Source: Embleya hyalina (lineage in GTDB: Bacteria > Actinomycetota > Actinomycetes > Streptomycetales > Streptomycetaceae). From it: a DNA stretch of 64,000 bases. Where the stretch lies: contig NZ_BIFH01000013.1 in NCBI RefSeq assembly GCF_003967355.1, forward strand, positions 926,651 through 990,650, given 5' to 3'. How positions within the stretch are numbered: position 1 is the first letter of the stretch; the number at the start of each line of letters is the position of its first letter. Of this stretch, positions 51,310 through 60,648 are shown piece by piece. The notes under the pieces are model-generated. The model did not search any database. It had not been told where the DNA came from and saw only the letters and a list, made by a program, of their open reading frames with translations. A program made the position numbers and the translations under genes.

Positions 51310-52248
51310 ATGAACGGCGACACGCTCTACTCGATCGGCGATCTGGCCCGGCGGACCGGACTGACGGTCAAGGCCATTCGGTTCTACTCCGACCGCGGGA
51401 TCGTGCCGCCGACCGAGCGTAGCCCGGCCGGCTACCGCCTCTACGGCATCGAAGCCGTCGCACGCCTGGACCTCGTGCGGACGCTGCGGGACCTGGGACT
51501 GGATCTGCCCACGATCCGAAGGGTCGTGGACCGGGAGATCCCGCTTGCCGAGGTCGCCGCGGCGCACGCGGAGGCGCTGGCGGCGCAGATCGGCACGCTG
51601 CGCCTGCGGCGCGCGGTGCTGACGGCGGTGGCCAGGCGCGGGTCCACCCCCGAGGAGATGGATCTCATGCACAAGCTGGCCAAGCTCTCCGAGGACGAAC
51701 GCCGACGTCTCGTCGGCGATTTCCTCGACGCCGCCTTCGGCGACTTGGGCGCCGGTCCCGAGTTTGTGGGGATCGTGCGATCGATGACCCCCGAGCTGCC
51801 CGAAGACCCCGAGACCGAGCAGGTCGAGGCATGGGTGGAGTTGGCCGAGTTGTCCCGGGACCCGGACTTTCGCGCCGTCGTGCGGCGCATGGCCGGGCAC
51901 CATGTGGCCGATCGTGCCCGGGGCGGTGCCGCGGGCCTGCGCCGCGATCCCGTGGCAACGGTCCGCGACCAGGTCGGTCCGGCGATGGTGGCCGGGATCG
52001 ACCCGGCCTCGCCCCGGGCGGATCCGGTCGTCGCGGCGATCACGGCTCGGTACGCGCACGCGTTGCGAAGCCCCGACGACCTCGCTCTTCGGCGTCGGTT
52101 GTCCACCCGGCTGGAAACCGCGAACGACCCTCGCCGGGAGCGGTACCTCCGGTTGCTCGCGGTGATCAACGGCTGGCCCGCCCCGGAAAGCCCGACACGC
52201 GAACTCGACTGGTGCATCAGCGCCCTGCAAGCCCGAATGGCGGCCTAA
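51310..52248 (+). CDS. MerR-family regulator
   Basis: A 312-residue protein with an N-terminal MerR winged helix (YSIGDLARRTGLTVKAIRFY and DRGIVPPTERSPAGYRLYG, residues 7-46), a coiled-coil dimer helix and a C-terminal ligand domain of about 190 residues with no cysteine metal motif. This suits the drug- or small-molecule-sensing class. It is probably autoregulated through the palindrome upstream. The neighbouring A-T-TE gene is convergent, so it is not an obvious target. Confidence 0.92.
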   Translation: MNGDTLYSIGDLARRTGLTVKAIRFYSDRGIVPPTERSPAGYRLYGIEAVARLDLVRTLRDLGLDLPTIRRVVDREIPLAEVAAAHAEALAAQIGTLRLRRAVLTAVARRGSTPEEMDLMHKLAKLSEDERRRLVGDFLDAAFGDLGAGPEFVGIVRSMTPELPEDPETEQVEAWVELAELSRDPDFRAVVRRMAGHHVADRARGGAAGLRRDPVATVRDQVGPAMVAGIDPASPRADPVVAAITARYAHALRSPDDLALRRRLSTRLETANDPRRERYLRLLAVINGWPAPESPTRELDWCISALQARMAA

Positions 52249-52397
52249 CAAACCACCCGCACCCCACCCCCCGAGCCCCGCCCAACAGGTACCACCCACC
52301 ACGCAACCACGTCCGCCCAAGCCCCACGGCCACCGCACTCCGGCAGAGGTCCACTCCGGGGAAGGGCCGCAGTCTCCTGCCCCGTCGCGTGTTGGGG

Positions 52398-55082
52398 TCA
52401 GGTCGGGGAGGTGTCGCCCAGGCATCGGTCGATCTCCCGGCGCAGCCGGGCCTGGAGCGTGACCACGTGTGGTCGCGTGGTGAGCATGTGGTGCTCGCCG
52501 GGGACCTGGACGTAGCGGACGGGCCGGTCGGAGAACCTGTCCCAGTCGTGCAGGAGTTCGAGCCATAGCGCCCTGGCCTCGACGGGGGGCATGTCGTCGA
52601 ACATCGGCAGCGGCGGAGGCTCCGCGCCGTGGAAGACGGCGATCTGCGGAACGGTCCCGCTCGGGTCGTATTCGGCCCGGACCGCCTTCAGGGACTCGGC
52701 GAGCGTCATCCAGTCCGTGAACTTCGCCAGGTCCATGTCCAGTTCCTGCAGCCGCCGCTCCGACGCCGAGCCGATCACCTCGGCGAGTTGTTCCCCGGCC
52801 GGCCGGCCGCGCAGCTTGGCGGGCAGCGTCCGTGACTGCTCCGGCGTGATCAGGCCGAGGAAAAGGGCCAGTACCGAGATCGTCACGGAGAAGTCGAGGC
52901 CGGTCAGGAGCGGGCGCAGCAGTGGCGGAAAGTCGATGGAGCCGAGGAACGCCACCTGTTCGCCGCGCGATTGCAACTCCTGCGCGATGGCGAACGCGAC
53001 GATGCTGCCGGACGAGTAGCCGGCGAGCGCGTACGGGCCGTGCGGCTGCCGCGCCTGGATCGCGTCGGTGTACGCGGCGAGCATGTCGGTGTGCGTCGCG
53101 AACGGCGCCTCGCCCTCGTTGAAGCCCCGGGCACGCAGCGCGTGGAAGGGCCGGTCGCCGGTGAAGTACCGGCTCAGGTCCAAAAGCGCGAGCACTTCAC
53201 CCGCGCCGGGGTGCACGCAGAAGAGCGGTGCCTTGTCGCCGTCGTCACGCATCGGCACGACGGGGTCGTAGGCCCGTGCTTCGCCGGTGATGCGTTCGGC
53301 GAGCGCGCGTACGGTGGGCGCGATCAGCAGCGTGCTGGTCTCCACGTCCGGCACGTCGAGACGAGAGCCGACGGCGCGGCGCAGCCGGAGCAGGTCCAGC
53401 GAGGTGCCGCCGAGGTCGAAGAAGTCGGCGGTGGCGCTGATTTCGTCCGGCTTCATGTCGAACAGGTCGGCGTAGATCTCGACGAGGGCTTCCTCGGTCG
53501 GCGTGCACGGCGGCGAGTATTCGCCCTGGTGGCGCCGCACCAGGTCCGAGGTGCGCGTGATGGCGCCGGCGAACTCGCCGGCCTCCAGTTTGGTGCGCAG
53601 GGTCGACCGGGAGATCTTGCCGAGGCTGTTCTTGGCGAACTCCTCGCGGGGCAGGGGGATCACGAGCGCGGGCCGGAACGCCCAGTGCATGACGACGGTG
53701 CTGCGGACGGCGGTCAGCACGCCGAACAGCGCCCGATCGTCGTCGGTGGTCGGATGGAAGGCGATGACGAGTTGCTCCGTGTCGCTGCCCGGTGGCCTGG
53801 TCGGGAACGCGGCGACGTGCGACGGGGCGACGCCGTCCAACTGGTGCAGCGCCGTTTCGATGTCATGGCTGTAGTAGTTGACGCCGTTGACGATGATGCT
53901 GTCCTTGTTCCGGCCGATCAGCGTGAGGCGGCCGTCGTCGATCCGACCGATGTCGCCGGTGCGCAGCCACCCGTCTTCCGTGAACGCCGCGCGTGTGGCC
54001 TCCTCGTTCCGGTAGTAGCCGGGGGTGATCATGGGCCCGTGGAGCTGCAGTTCGCCCGCGTCGGAGATCCGCATGTCCAGGTTCTCCACGGGACGGCCCA
54101 CCGCGGCGAACTCCTGCTCCCGGTCCGCGTCGGGGAAGTCGAGGGAGTACACGCTTCCCGCGCAGGTCTCGGTCATGCCGAACGCGGGCCACAGCACGCC
54201 GTCGGCCAATCCGAACTTCGCCAGGAACGCGGTTCCGGTCGCGCAGGGCACGGCTTCGCCGCCGCTGACGATGTGCCGCAGGCAGGAGAGGTCCACCTCC
54301 GCGGAGAGCCGGTACCGGTCCGAATTGAGCAGACCGAGCAGGAAGTTCGGGGTGAACGTGACGGTCACCCGGTGCCGGGCGATCAGACGCAGGAAGTCGA
54401 GCGGTTCGTCGAGGATCGCCGCCGGCGACGCGTGCACCTGCGAGGCCCCGGCGAAGACGGGCAGCAGATGGCATTCCAGGAGTGCGGCGACGTGGTCGAA
54501 GCCGACCCAGTTGAGCGTGACGTCCGCGGGCGTCAGGCGGTGGAACCCGTTCTTGGCGGGCATCGACGCCAAGAGGTTGCCGTGGGTGAGCATCACCGCC
54601 TTGGGCAGGCCGGTCGATCCGGAGGTCGCCATCAGGACGGCGACGTCGTCCGGACCGGAGTCGTACGTGTCGCTCGCCGGTTCGTGGCGCGCCAACTCCT
54701 CGAACGTGGCGATTCGCACGCCCGGCAGGTGGAGCCGCTCACCGGCCACGAGCAGGGGCCGGCCCAGGAGTTCGTGCATGTGCCTGTGCTGGTCGCGGTC
54801 GGCGTCCTTGGTGCCCGGCGGGAGCGGGCACGGGACGAAACCGCCGAACACGCATGCCCAGAAGGTCGGAAGGAACGATCGAGCTTCATCCAGGAGGATC
54901 AGGACATTGTCGCCGGGTCGCAGACCCTGCCGGCGGAGGCCGGTCAGCACGCGGAGCGCTTCGTCCAGCAGTTCCGCGTAGTCGCTCTGCCGCACGCCCG
55001 TTTCGGAGCAGTAGTGGAGCGTGGAAGTCGGGTGGGCCTGCGCCGCGCGTGTCAGCAGTCGGCCGATGTTCGGCATCTCCAT
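52398..55082 (-). CDS. A-T-TE NRPS-like synthetase
   Basis: An 894-residue single-module enzyme without condensation domain. Adenylation: ATSGSTGLPKAVMLTHGNLL, NWVGFDHVAALLECHLLPVF, FGMTETCAGS and TGDIGR, and DSIIVNG with a KNSLGKISR lysine. Carrier: DFFDLGGTSLDLLRLRR with the phosphopantetheine Ser near 561. Thioesterase: ALAGYSSGSIVAFA with Ser near 690 and late His in PGEHHML. This layout is that of EchA, RalA and fungal AtrA/TdiA, which activate and dimerise aryl-2-oxo acids into quinones or furanones. The WVGFDHVAALLECHL segment looks like that group. The product is not known. Confidence 0.88.
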   Translation of the reverse strand: MEMPNIGRLLTRAAQAHPTSTLHYCSETGVRQSDYAELLDEALRVLTGLRRQGLRPGDNVLILLDEARSFLPTFWACVFGGFVPCPLPPGTKDADRDQHRHMHELLGRPLLVAGERLHLPGVRIATFEELARHEPASDTYDSGPDDVAVLMATSGSTGLPKAVMLTHGNLLASMPAKNGFHRLTPADVTLNWVGFDHVAALLECHLLPVFAGASQVHASPAAILDEPLDFLRLIARHRVTVTFTPNFLLGLLNSDRYRLSAEVDLSCLRHIVSGGEAVPCATGTAFLAKFGLADGVLWPAFGMTETCAGSVYSLDFPDADREQEFAAVGRPVENLDMRISDAGELQLHGPMITPGYYRNEEATRAAFTEDGWLRTGDIGRIDDGRLTLIGRNKDSIIVNGVNYYSHDIETALHQLDGVAPSHVAAFPTRPPGSDTEQLVIAFHPTTDDDRALFGVLTAVRSTVVMHWAFRPALVIPLPREEFAKNSLGKISRSTLRTKLEAGEFAGAITRTSDLVRRHQGEYSPPCTPTEEALVEIYADLFDMKPDEISATADFFDLGGTSLDLLRLRRAVGSRLDVPDVETSTLLIAPTVRALAERITGEARAYDPVVPMRDDGDKAPLFCVHPGAGEVLALLDLSRYFTGDRPFHALRARGFNEGEAPFATHTDMLAAYTDAIQARQPHGPYALAGYSSGSIVAFAIAQELQSRGEQVAFLGSIDFPPLLRPLLTGLDFSVTISVLALFLGLITPEQSRTLPAKLRGRPAGEQLAEVIGSASERRLQELDMDLAKFTDWMTLAESLKAVRAEYDPSGTVPQIAVFHGAEPPPLPMFDDMPPVEARALWLELLHDWDRFSDRPVRYVQVPGEHHMLTTRPHVVTLQARLRREIDRCLGDTSPT

Positions 55083-55122
55083 GATTCCCCGTTTCGTCCT
55101 TGCCGGTTCGCTCGCGTGGGCC

Positions 55123-55956
55123 TTACGCCAGGTGCGCGGTGAAGAAGGTGACCGGGTGGTTTTGCTGCGGACGGCCGTAGCGCTCACCCAGTTCGTCCAC
55201 GGTGGACTCCGTCACCGACCAGCCGAGCGACGCCAGGTGCGTCCGGGCGTCGCGGCGTGGCTCGGTGTTCGTGATCCCGTTGATGTCGATCCCGAAGTCG
55301 GTGATCGTCGAACGTACGGTCGCGTCGGCGCCGCGGATGTCCGCCGCCATCGCCCATACCGCGATCGTGCTGCCGGCTGCCGACAGTTCGTGCATCCCGT
55401 CGAGCAGACGCTCCTCGGCGGTCGGCGGCAGGAACGGAAACAGGCCCTCCGCCAGCCACGCCGTGGGCAGCTTCGGATCGAACCCGGCTCGATCGAGCGC
55501 GCTGCCCCAGTCCGTCCGCAGGTCGATCGACACCGGGCGCCGATCACACCTCGCGCGCGCGTCGGCCTGGTCGAGCACGTTCTGCTTGAAGTCGAGCATC
55601 GGGCCGTGATCGAGTTCGAACACGGTGCACCCCGCGGGCCACGCGAGCCGGAACGCCCGGGTGTCCAGCCCCGCCGCCAGGATCACCACCTGGTTCAGCG
55701 CGAACTCGGCGAAGTAGTCGTCCAGGAACCGGGTGCGCAACGCGGTGATGCCGACGAGCGCCCGCAGGTTCTCGGCGTTGTCGCGTTGCCCGATCTGTGC
55801 GTGGCTGACCGGGAAAACCTCGGACATACCCGCGGCACGGACGAAGTCCGCGGCGAACTCGTCCTGGAACAGCGGACGGTCGCCGCCGGTCTCGACGGCC
55901 CGCGTGGCGGCCACGATCACAGCCGTCACGTCCATCCGTGCTTCCGATGTCGCCAT
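55123..55956 (-). CDS. SAM-dependent methyltransferase, LCMT/TIGR00027 type
   Basis: A 277-residue class I methyltransferase. The SAM-binding motif is VVILAAGLDTRAFRLAWP, followed by FELDHGPMLDFKQNVL and AEGLFPFLPP. ATG 55956 follows GGAGGAAGG. It lies 40 bp upstream of the A-T-TE gene on the same strand, so it is likely an O-methyltransferase that modifies the same product. Confidence 0.92.
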   Translation of the reverse strand: MATSEARMDVTAVIVAATRAVETGGDRPLFQDEFAADFVRAAGMSEVFPVSHAQIGQRDNAENLRALVGITALRTRFLDDYFAEFALNQVVILAAGLDTRAFRLAWPAGCTVFELDHGPMLDFKQNVLDQADARARCDRRPVSIDLRTDWGSALDRAGFDPKLPTAWLAEGLFPFLPPTAEERLLDGMHELSAAGSTIAVWAMAADIRGADATVRSTITDFGIDINGITNTEPRRDARTHLASLGWSVTESTVDELGERYGRPQQNHPVTFFTAHLA

Positions 55957-56290
55957 GCCTTCCTCCGCGTGTGTGACCTCGGGGCCCGTGCCGGGTCCGG
56001 CCGTGGGCCGCGGGGTTCGCGGCGGGCGGTCCGGCCCGTGTCCGGGCGTTCGGAATTCCATCACCACCCGAACGCTCCGGTTGGGTGGCGCGGGCCTACT
56101 CTGGCACGCCGGATGGGCCCGCAGCCCAGGGTCGGGCCGGCAAGCATCCGAACGGCGGAGCGCACGCCCCCGGCGCGCAGGTCGATCGCGGTCCGGCAGC
56201 CGGGCCACACCGGGCAGGGGTCACCCGCGCGGCCTCATCTCGGAGGCTAAATCGTGCGAATGACTCAATTAGTAACTATTGTAACTTTCT
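55957..56290. promoter_or_regulatory. Divergent control region of the A-T-TE and epimerase genes
   Basis: No gene lies in these 334 bp. The last 40 bp are strikingly AT-rich (AATTAGTAACTATTGTAACT), contain the palindrome TAGTAACTA, and run directly to the epimerase GTG without a Shine-Dalgarno. This suggests a promoter and a leaderless transcript. Confidence 0.5.
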
Positions 56291-57274
56291 GTGCTTAATA
56301 CCTATGACACGGTCCTCGTTTCCGGTGGTCTCGGTTTCATCGGAACGCACATGACCCATGCCCTCCTGGCCCTCGGGAAGAAGGTAAGGATCGTCGATAC
56401 CGGTCGCACCTCGCTCTCGGACGACCCGCCGCCGGGGGTCACGTTGTTCCCGGTGGACATCCGCGAGACGGAGAAGATCGCCGAGCTGGCGGCCGGGGTG
56501 GACCTCGCCTTCCACATCGCCGCCAACGCCAACGGGACGTTGTCGATCACCGAGCCGCGCCTGGACTTCGAGATCAACGCGCTCGGCACGTTCTCGTTCG
56601 CCGAGGCGATGCTGGCCGCCGGGGTGCGCAGGGTCGTGTACGTGTCGTCCGCGTCCACGTACGGCACACCACGGAAGTTCCCCATGGACGAGGAGCATCC
56701 GAACCGACCCTTCGTCCCCTACGGCGCGTCCAAACTCGGCGGGGAGGTGTCCTGCCTGGCCCTGCATCACGCGTGTGGGCTGCCGGTGGTGGTGGGTCGG
56801 CCGTTCTGCGTCTACGGCCCGGGCGAGAACCCGCGGGAGGCGATGGTCGAGGTGGGCCGGTTCCTGCGCTGGCACCTCAACGGCGCGCCGATTCAGATCG
56901 TCGGCGACATCGACGGCAAGACCCGCGATTTCGTGCACGTCACCGACCTTGTCGCGGGGCTGCTGACGCTCGCCGACCGGGGACGACTGGGGGAGGTGTA
57001 CAACATCGGTTCGGGCACCGAGACCTCGATGCGTGGACTCGTCGACGTGATCGGCGAGGTCACGGGACGCAAGCCCGCGGTCGACGCGATCACGGAGATC
57101 GAGGACGACACCTACCGTCTCGTCGCGGACATCGCCAAGATCGAGGCGCTCGGATACCGCCCCGCGGTGTCCCTGCACGATGGGGTGCGCGACCTGGCGC
57201 GGGCGCTGGGCCCCGCACCGGAACTGCCCGGAGCCCCCACCATCTTCGCCCGGGGACAGCACGCCGAACGGTGA
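56291..57274 (+). CDS. NAD-dependent epimerase/dehydratase (nucleotide-sugar type)
   Basis: A 327-residue extended SDR with the Rossmann motif VLVSGGLGFIGTHMTHALLA, catalytic Ser/Tyr/Lys region (SSASTYG and YGASKLGGE) and the nucleotide-sugar YNIGSGTETSMRGLVDVIGE. It is similar to UDP-glucose 4-epimerases and 4,6-dehydratases. GTG 56291 lacks an SD. It is divergent from the A-T-TE/methyltransferase operon and might supply a sugar for its product (inference). Confidence 0.9.
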   Translation: MLNTYDTVLVSGGLGFIGTHMTHALLALGKKVRIVDTGRTSLSDDPPPGVTLFPVDIRETEKIAELAAGVDLAFHIAANANGTLSITEPRLDFEINALGTFSFAEAMLAAGVRRVVYVSSASTYGTPRKFPMDEEHPNRPFVPYGASKLGGEVSCLALHHACGLPVVVGRPFCVYGPGENPREAMVEVGRFLRWHLNGAPIQIVGDIDGKTRDFVHVTDLVAGLLTLADRGRLGEVYNIGSGTETSMRGLVDVIGEVTGRKPAVDAITEIEDDTYRLVADIAKIEALGYRPAVSLHDGVRDLARALGPAPELPGAPTIFARGQHAER

Positions 57275-57462
57275 CCCGAGCGCTCCGGGAGGCCGACGGG
57301 CCCAACGGCCTCGACGCCGGTCTCCCTCACGGTTCGCGCGCGGGGCCGGTCGGAATGCGAGCGGTGGCGGCTGGGCCGGACGGGCAGTCGCCGTGAGCCG
57401 TTCGGTGGTATCCGGCGTGGCGGTCGGTCCCCCGGGGATCGGCCGGTTGTCGGCTTCGGCGC

Positions 57463-59196
57463 ATGCGACGTCCCCGTGCTCTCGTCCTGGCGAGGATCGC
57501 CGCCGCGGCTCCGGCTCCGACCGCCGAACTTCCCGCGGCGCCCATCGCCGTACAACTACCGGCCCTCAACGACCTCCACGGCAACCTGCGTCCCGTGGAC
57601 GGACCGGCGGGTGCCATCACGCGACGAAAGCCCGACGGAACCCTGGAGAGTGTCCAGGCCGGCGGTGTCCCGCAATTGGCCGCACTCCTCGACAGGGCTC
57701 GCGACGGGCAGAGCGACACGCTGACCGTCGGGGCCGGGGACATGATCGGCGGCAGCCCGCTGCTGTCCGCCGCCTACCACGACGAACCGACCGTCGACGC
57801 CCTCGACGCCCTCGGCCTCGACGTGACCTCCGTCGGCAACCACGAGTTCGACGAGGGTCCCGCGGAGCTGCTGCGGATGGCCCACGGCGGGTGCCACCCC
57901 GAAGACGGCTGCTCGATCCCCGAACACCCCTACGCCGGAGCCCACTTCCCTTACCTCGCCGGCAATGTGACGTACAAGGGACACGACGAGCCGATCCTTC
58001 CACCCTATTGGATCACCCGGTTGCCCAGCGGCCCCAGGATCGGATTCATCGGGCTCACCACCCGGGACACCCCGCAGGCCGTGCCGGCGCCGTACGTTCG
58101 TGACCTGTCCTTCGAGGACGAGGTGCCCCGGGTCGACCGGTACGCCGACGAACTCGACCGACAAGGCGTGAAGGCCATCGTGGTACTCGTCCACGAAGGC
58201 AGCCCGCCTCCGGGACCGGCGTACGACGACGATTGCGACACCAAGGGACCGGCGTCCGAACTGCGCGGACGCATCAGGTCCATCGCCGCGCAGGCATCCC
58301 CCAAGGTCGACCTGTTCGTCACCGGCCACTCGCACGAGGCGTACGTCTGCCACGTGCGCGGACCGGCCGGCCGGGAACGGCTGGTCACCCAGGCCGCGTC
58401 CTTCGGCCGTACCTATACCGACGTGCGATTCACCGTGGACCCCGCGACGGAGGACGTCGTGGTCGACTCCGCACGGGCCCGCAACCACGTCGTGGATCGG
58501 GCCGGTCCAGAGGACCCCGAGGTCGGCAAGGTCGTCGCGGACTGGGAGGAGCGGTCCAAGGCCCTCGCCGACAAGCCCGTCGGCTACATCGCCGGGGACC
58601 TGCTCGGGCGCGGTTCCACCAGGCCGGAGACACCGTTGGGCGATCCGGTCACCGACGGGCAGGTGGAGGCCACTCGCGGAGACGGGGCGCAACTGGCCCT
58701 GCTCAACCCCGGTGGCATGCGGGCCGACCTGATCTACAAGGCATCGGGCAACGAGGGCGACGGTGTCGTCACCTACGCGGAGGCCTTCCGGGTGCTGCCG
58801 TTCCACAACGGCCTGATCACCATGACCCTGACCGGCGATCAGTTGTTGGAAGCGCTGCGCCAGCAGTTCTCCGGTATCAACGAGACCGAGACCAGGGTGC
58901 TGCAACTGTCCTCGGCGCTGCGCTATTCGGTCGACATGAAGCGGGCGGGCGCCGATCGGCTGCTCGCCGACACCGTGCGTGTCGACGGCAAACCGGTCAT
59001 GGCCGGCGACAACTTCCGCGTCACCGTCAACAGCTTCCTTGCCGACGGCGGCAACGGCTTCACCGTCTTCGCCGCCGGCACCGACCGAAGCGGTGAGACG
59101 ACCGACACGGCGTCCTTCGCCGAGTACCTCCAGGCATACTCCACGCCCACCACGCCGTTCGCGGTTCCGCCGGCCGACCGGGTCACGTTCCTGTAG
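57463..59196 (+). CDS. 5'-nucleotidase/2',3'-cyclic phosphodiesterase family metallophosphatase
   Basis: A 577-residue two-domain hydrolase. The metallophosphatase domain has LNDLHGNL, GAGDMIGGSPL, VGNHEFDEGP and TGHSHEAYVC; the 5_nucleotid_C domain has LLNPGGMRADL, YAEAFRVLPFHNGLITMTLT and NSFLADGGNGFT. Such enzymes are normally exported, but the N-terminus is short (MRRPRALVLARIAAAAPAP) with a poor hydrophobic core, and no LPxTG tail is present. The start may be truncated. A perfect 16-bp terminator follows. Confidence 0.9.
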   Translation: MRRPRALVLARIAAAAPAPTAELPAAPIAVQLPALNDLHGNLRPVDGPAGAITRRKPDGTLESVQAGGVPQLAALLDRARDGQSDTLTVGAGDMIGGSPLLSAAYHDEPTVDALDALGLDVTSVGNHEFDEGPAELLRMAHGGCHPEDGCSIPEHPYAGAHFPYLAGNVTYKGHDEPILPPYWITRLPSGPRIGFIGLTTRDTPQAVPAPYVRDLSFEDEVPRVDRYADELDRQGVKAIVVLVHEGSPPPGPAYDDDCDTKGPASELRGRIRSIAAQASPKVDLFVTGHSHEAYVCHVRGPAGRERLVTQAASFGRTYTDVRFTVDPATEDVVVDSARARNHVVDRAGPEDPEVGKVVADWEERSKALADKPVGYIAGDLLGRGSTRPETPLGDPVTDGQVEATRGDGAQLALLNPGGMRADLIYKASGNEGDGVVTYAEAFRVLPFHNGLITMTLTGDQLLEALRQQFSGINETETRVLQLSSALRYSVDMKRAGADRLLADTVRVDGKPVMAGDNFRVTVNSFLADGGNGFTVFAAGTDRSGETTDTASFAEYLQAYSTPTTPFAVPPADRVTFL

Positions 59197-59236
59197 AAGA
59201 CCCTCTCGATACACGTCCGTTCCCGAAGGCGTCCGG

Positions 59237-59275
59237 ACCGATTCCCGCCCGGAAGGACCCCGGGCGGGAATCGGT
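59237..59275 (+). terminator. Strong stem-loop after the 5'-nucleotidase
   Basis: ACCGATTCCCGCCCGG and CCGGGCGGGAATCGGT form a perfect 16-bp stem with a 7-nt loop, 40 bp after the stop. The hemC fragment begins at its last base. Confidence 0.88.
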
Positions 59276-59571
59276 TGCCGCCGCTCGACGTCCTCGCCGC
59301 ACCCGACCACCCTGACACCGCCCGTCAGGCCACCGCCGAGCGCGCCCTGCTGCACACCCTCCGCGGTCACTGCGACAGCCCCGTCGCCGGTTATGCCGGC
59401 ACTCACCCCACGGGCGAACTCTCCTTGCGCGCCGCCGTGTTCACCCCCGACGGCAAAACCGTCCTCAACGCCCACGAATGGGCCGGCCCCCTCGACCCCG
59501 CCGGCCTCGGCGCCTCCGTCGCCCTCCTGCGCCCAGGGGCCCGCGAACTCATCGACACCATCCCCCACTGA
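59275..59571 (+). pseudogene. C-terminal domain fragment of porphobilinogen deaminase
   Basis: A 98-residue frame (first possible codon TTG 59275) matches the HemC C-terminal third: [20 protein letters not shown] with Cys33 as the dipyrromethane-cofactor cysteine, [29 protein letters not shown] and [11 protein letters not shown]. The two N-terminal HemC domains (about 220 residues) are absent, and the fragment starts inside a terminator stem with no ribosome site. It cannot make hydroxymethylbilane. The stop gives a natural HemC C-terminus, so it is a 5'-truncated copy. Confidence 0.75.
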
Positions 59572-59674
59572 CCCACCGCACGACACGGTCCCGTACCGGT
59601 GACCCGGGTGATCCCTCGGCGCGGGCCCGGATCGTCGTCCGCGTTCCGGTGGGACGCCCGGAGCCGTCGCACCC

Positions 59675-60648
59675 TCAGCGGCGTGGGGCGAAAGCGCCGA
59701 GGAGGATCCGCTCGACCAGGTCCTCGTATTCGATGCCCACCGCGGCGGCCATCAACGGGAGTGGGCCGTGCGGCGCAGGGCCGGCAGGGTGTTGAGTTCG
59801 AGCCAGTGGAAACGCCCGTCCGGCGCGATCACGAAGTCGCTGCGCGAGTGGGACGAACAGCCGAGAGCGAGGTGCGCTCGCCGGGCCGCTTCCCCGATCT
59901 CGAGCGCCGTCACGTCCGGCAGGTCGGCCGGACACCCGAAGGAGTGCAGATCCGGGCCGGCCTTCGCCGTGCGGTCGTAGAAGTCGCCGACGACGAAGAC
60001 CTCCGTGGCGGGCAGGGACGACGGAACGAGGTCCGTCTCCAGAACGCCGACCGTCACCATCCTGCCCTCGACGAACGGTTCGACGAACAGCGCGTGGCCG
60101 GCGCCGCGCAGGTCCTCCAGCGCCTGCACGAGCCGCATCCGGTCGCGTGCCACGGCCGGGCCGACGGAGCTGCCCTCGTCGCGCGCCTTGACGATGACGG
60201 GCACGCCCAGGCGCGCGAGGATGCCTTCGTCGGCCGCCGTGTCGGCGGCTTCCGTGTCCGATACGAGGACATCGGCCAGAACCGGCACACCCGCGGCGCC
60301 GGCCACCGTCTTGGCGGTCGGCTTGTCCATGGCGAGCGCACTGGCTCGGACACCGGAGCCCGTGTACGGGATGCCCATCGTCTCCAGGAAGCCCTGTAGT
60401 GTCCCGTCCTCCGCCCGCCGCCCGGCCAGTGCCAGTAACGCCACGTCGACCGTGCGCACCTTCTCCACGAATGCGGGATCGACGGTGTCGAGCACGCGGG
60501 CCCGGTATCCGAGGGCGATCAGTGCGCGCGCCACGTCGGCACCTGTTTTCAGGGAGCGTTCACGTTCGTGGCTCGCTCCTCCCGTGAGGACGCCGACGAC
60601 GCCGGCGGCATGCCGGATCGGGGCGGTGACGCTCGCACTACGAGGCAT
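59675..60648 (-). pseudogene. D-alanine-D-alanine-ligase-like ATP-grasp gene with a late frameshift
   Basis: From ATG 60648 the frame encodes a Ddl-like ATP-grasp protein (GVLTGGASHERERSLKTGAD, IPYTGSGVRASALAMDKPTA, VIVKARDEGSSVGPAVA) as far as HWLELNTLPALRRTAHSR, stopping at 59752. The missing end, LMAAAVGIEYEDLVERILL, is in another frame directly after the break (down to 59675). A single-base loss near 59755 explains both. The essential NTLP segment of the active site is retained, but the C-terminal helix is lost. It is either a true pseudogene or a sequence error; about 300 residues would be normal. Confidence 0.8.
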
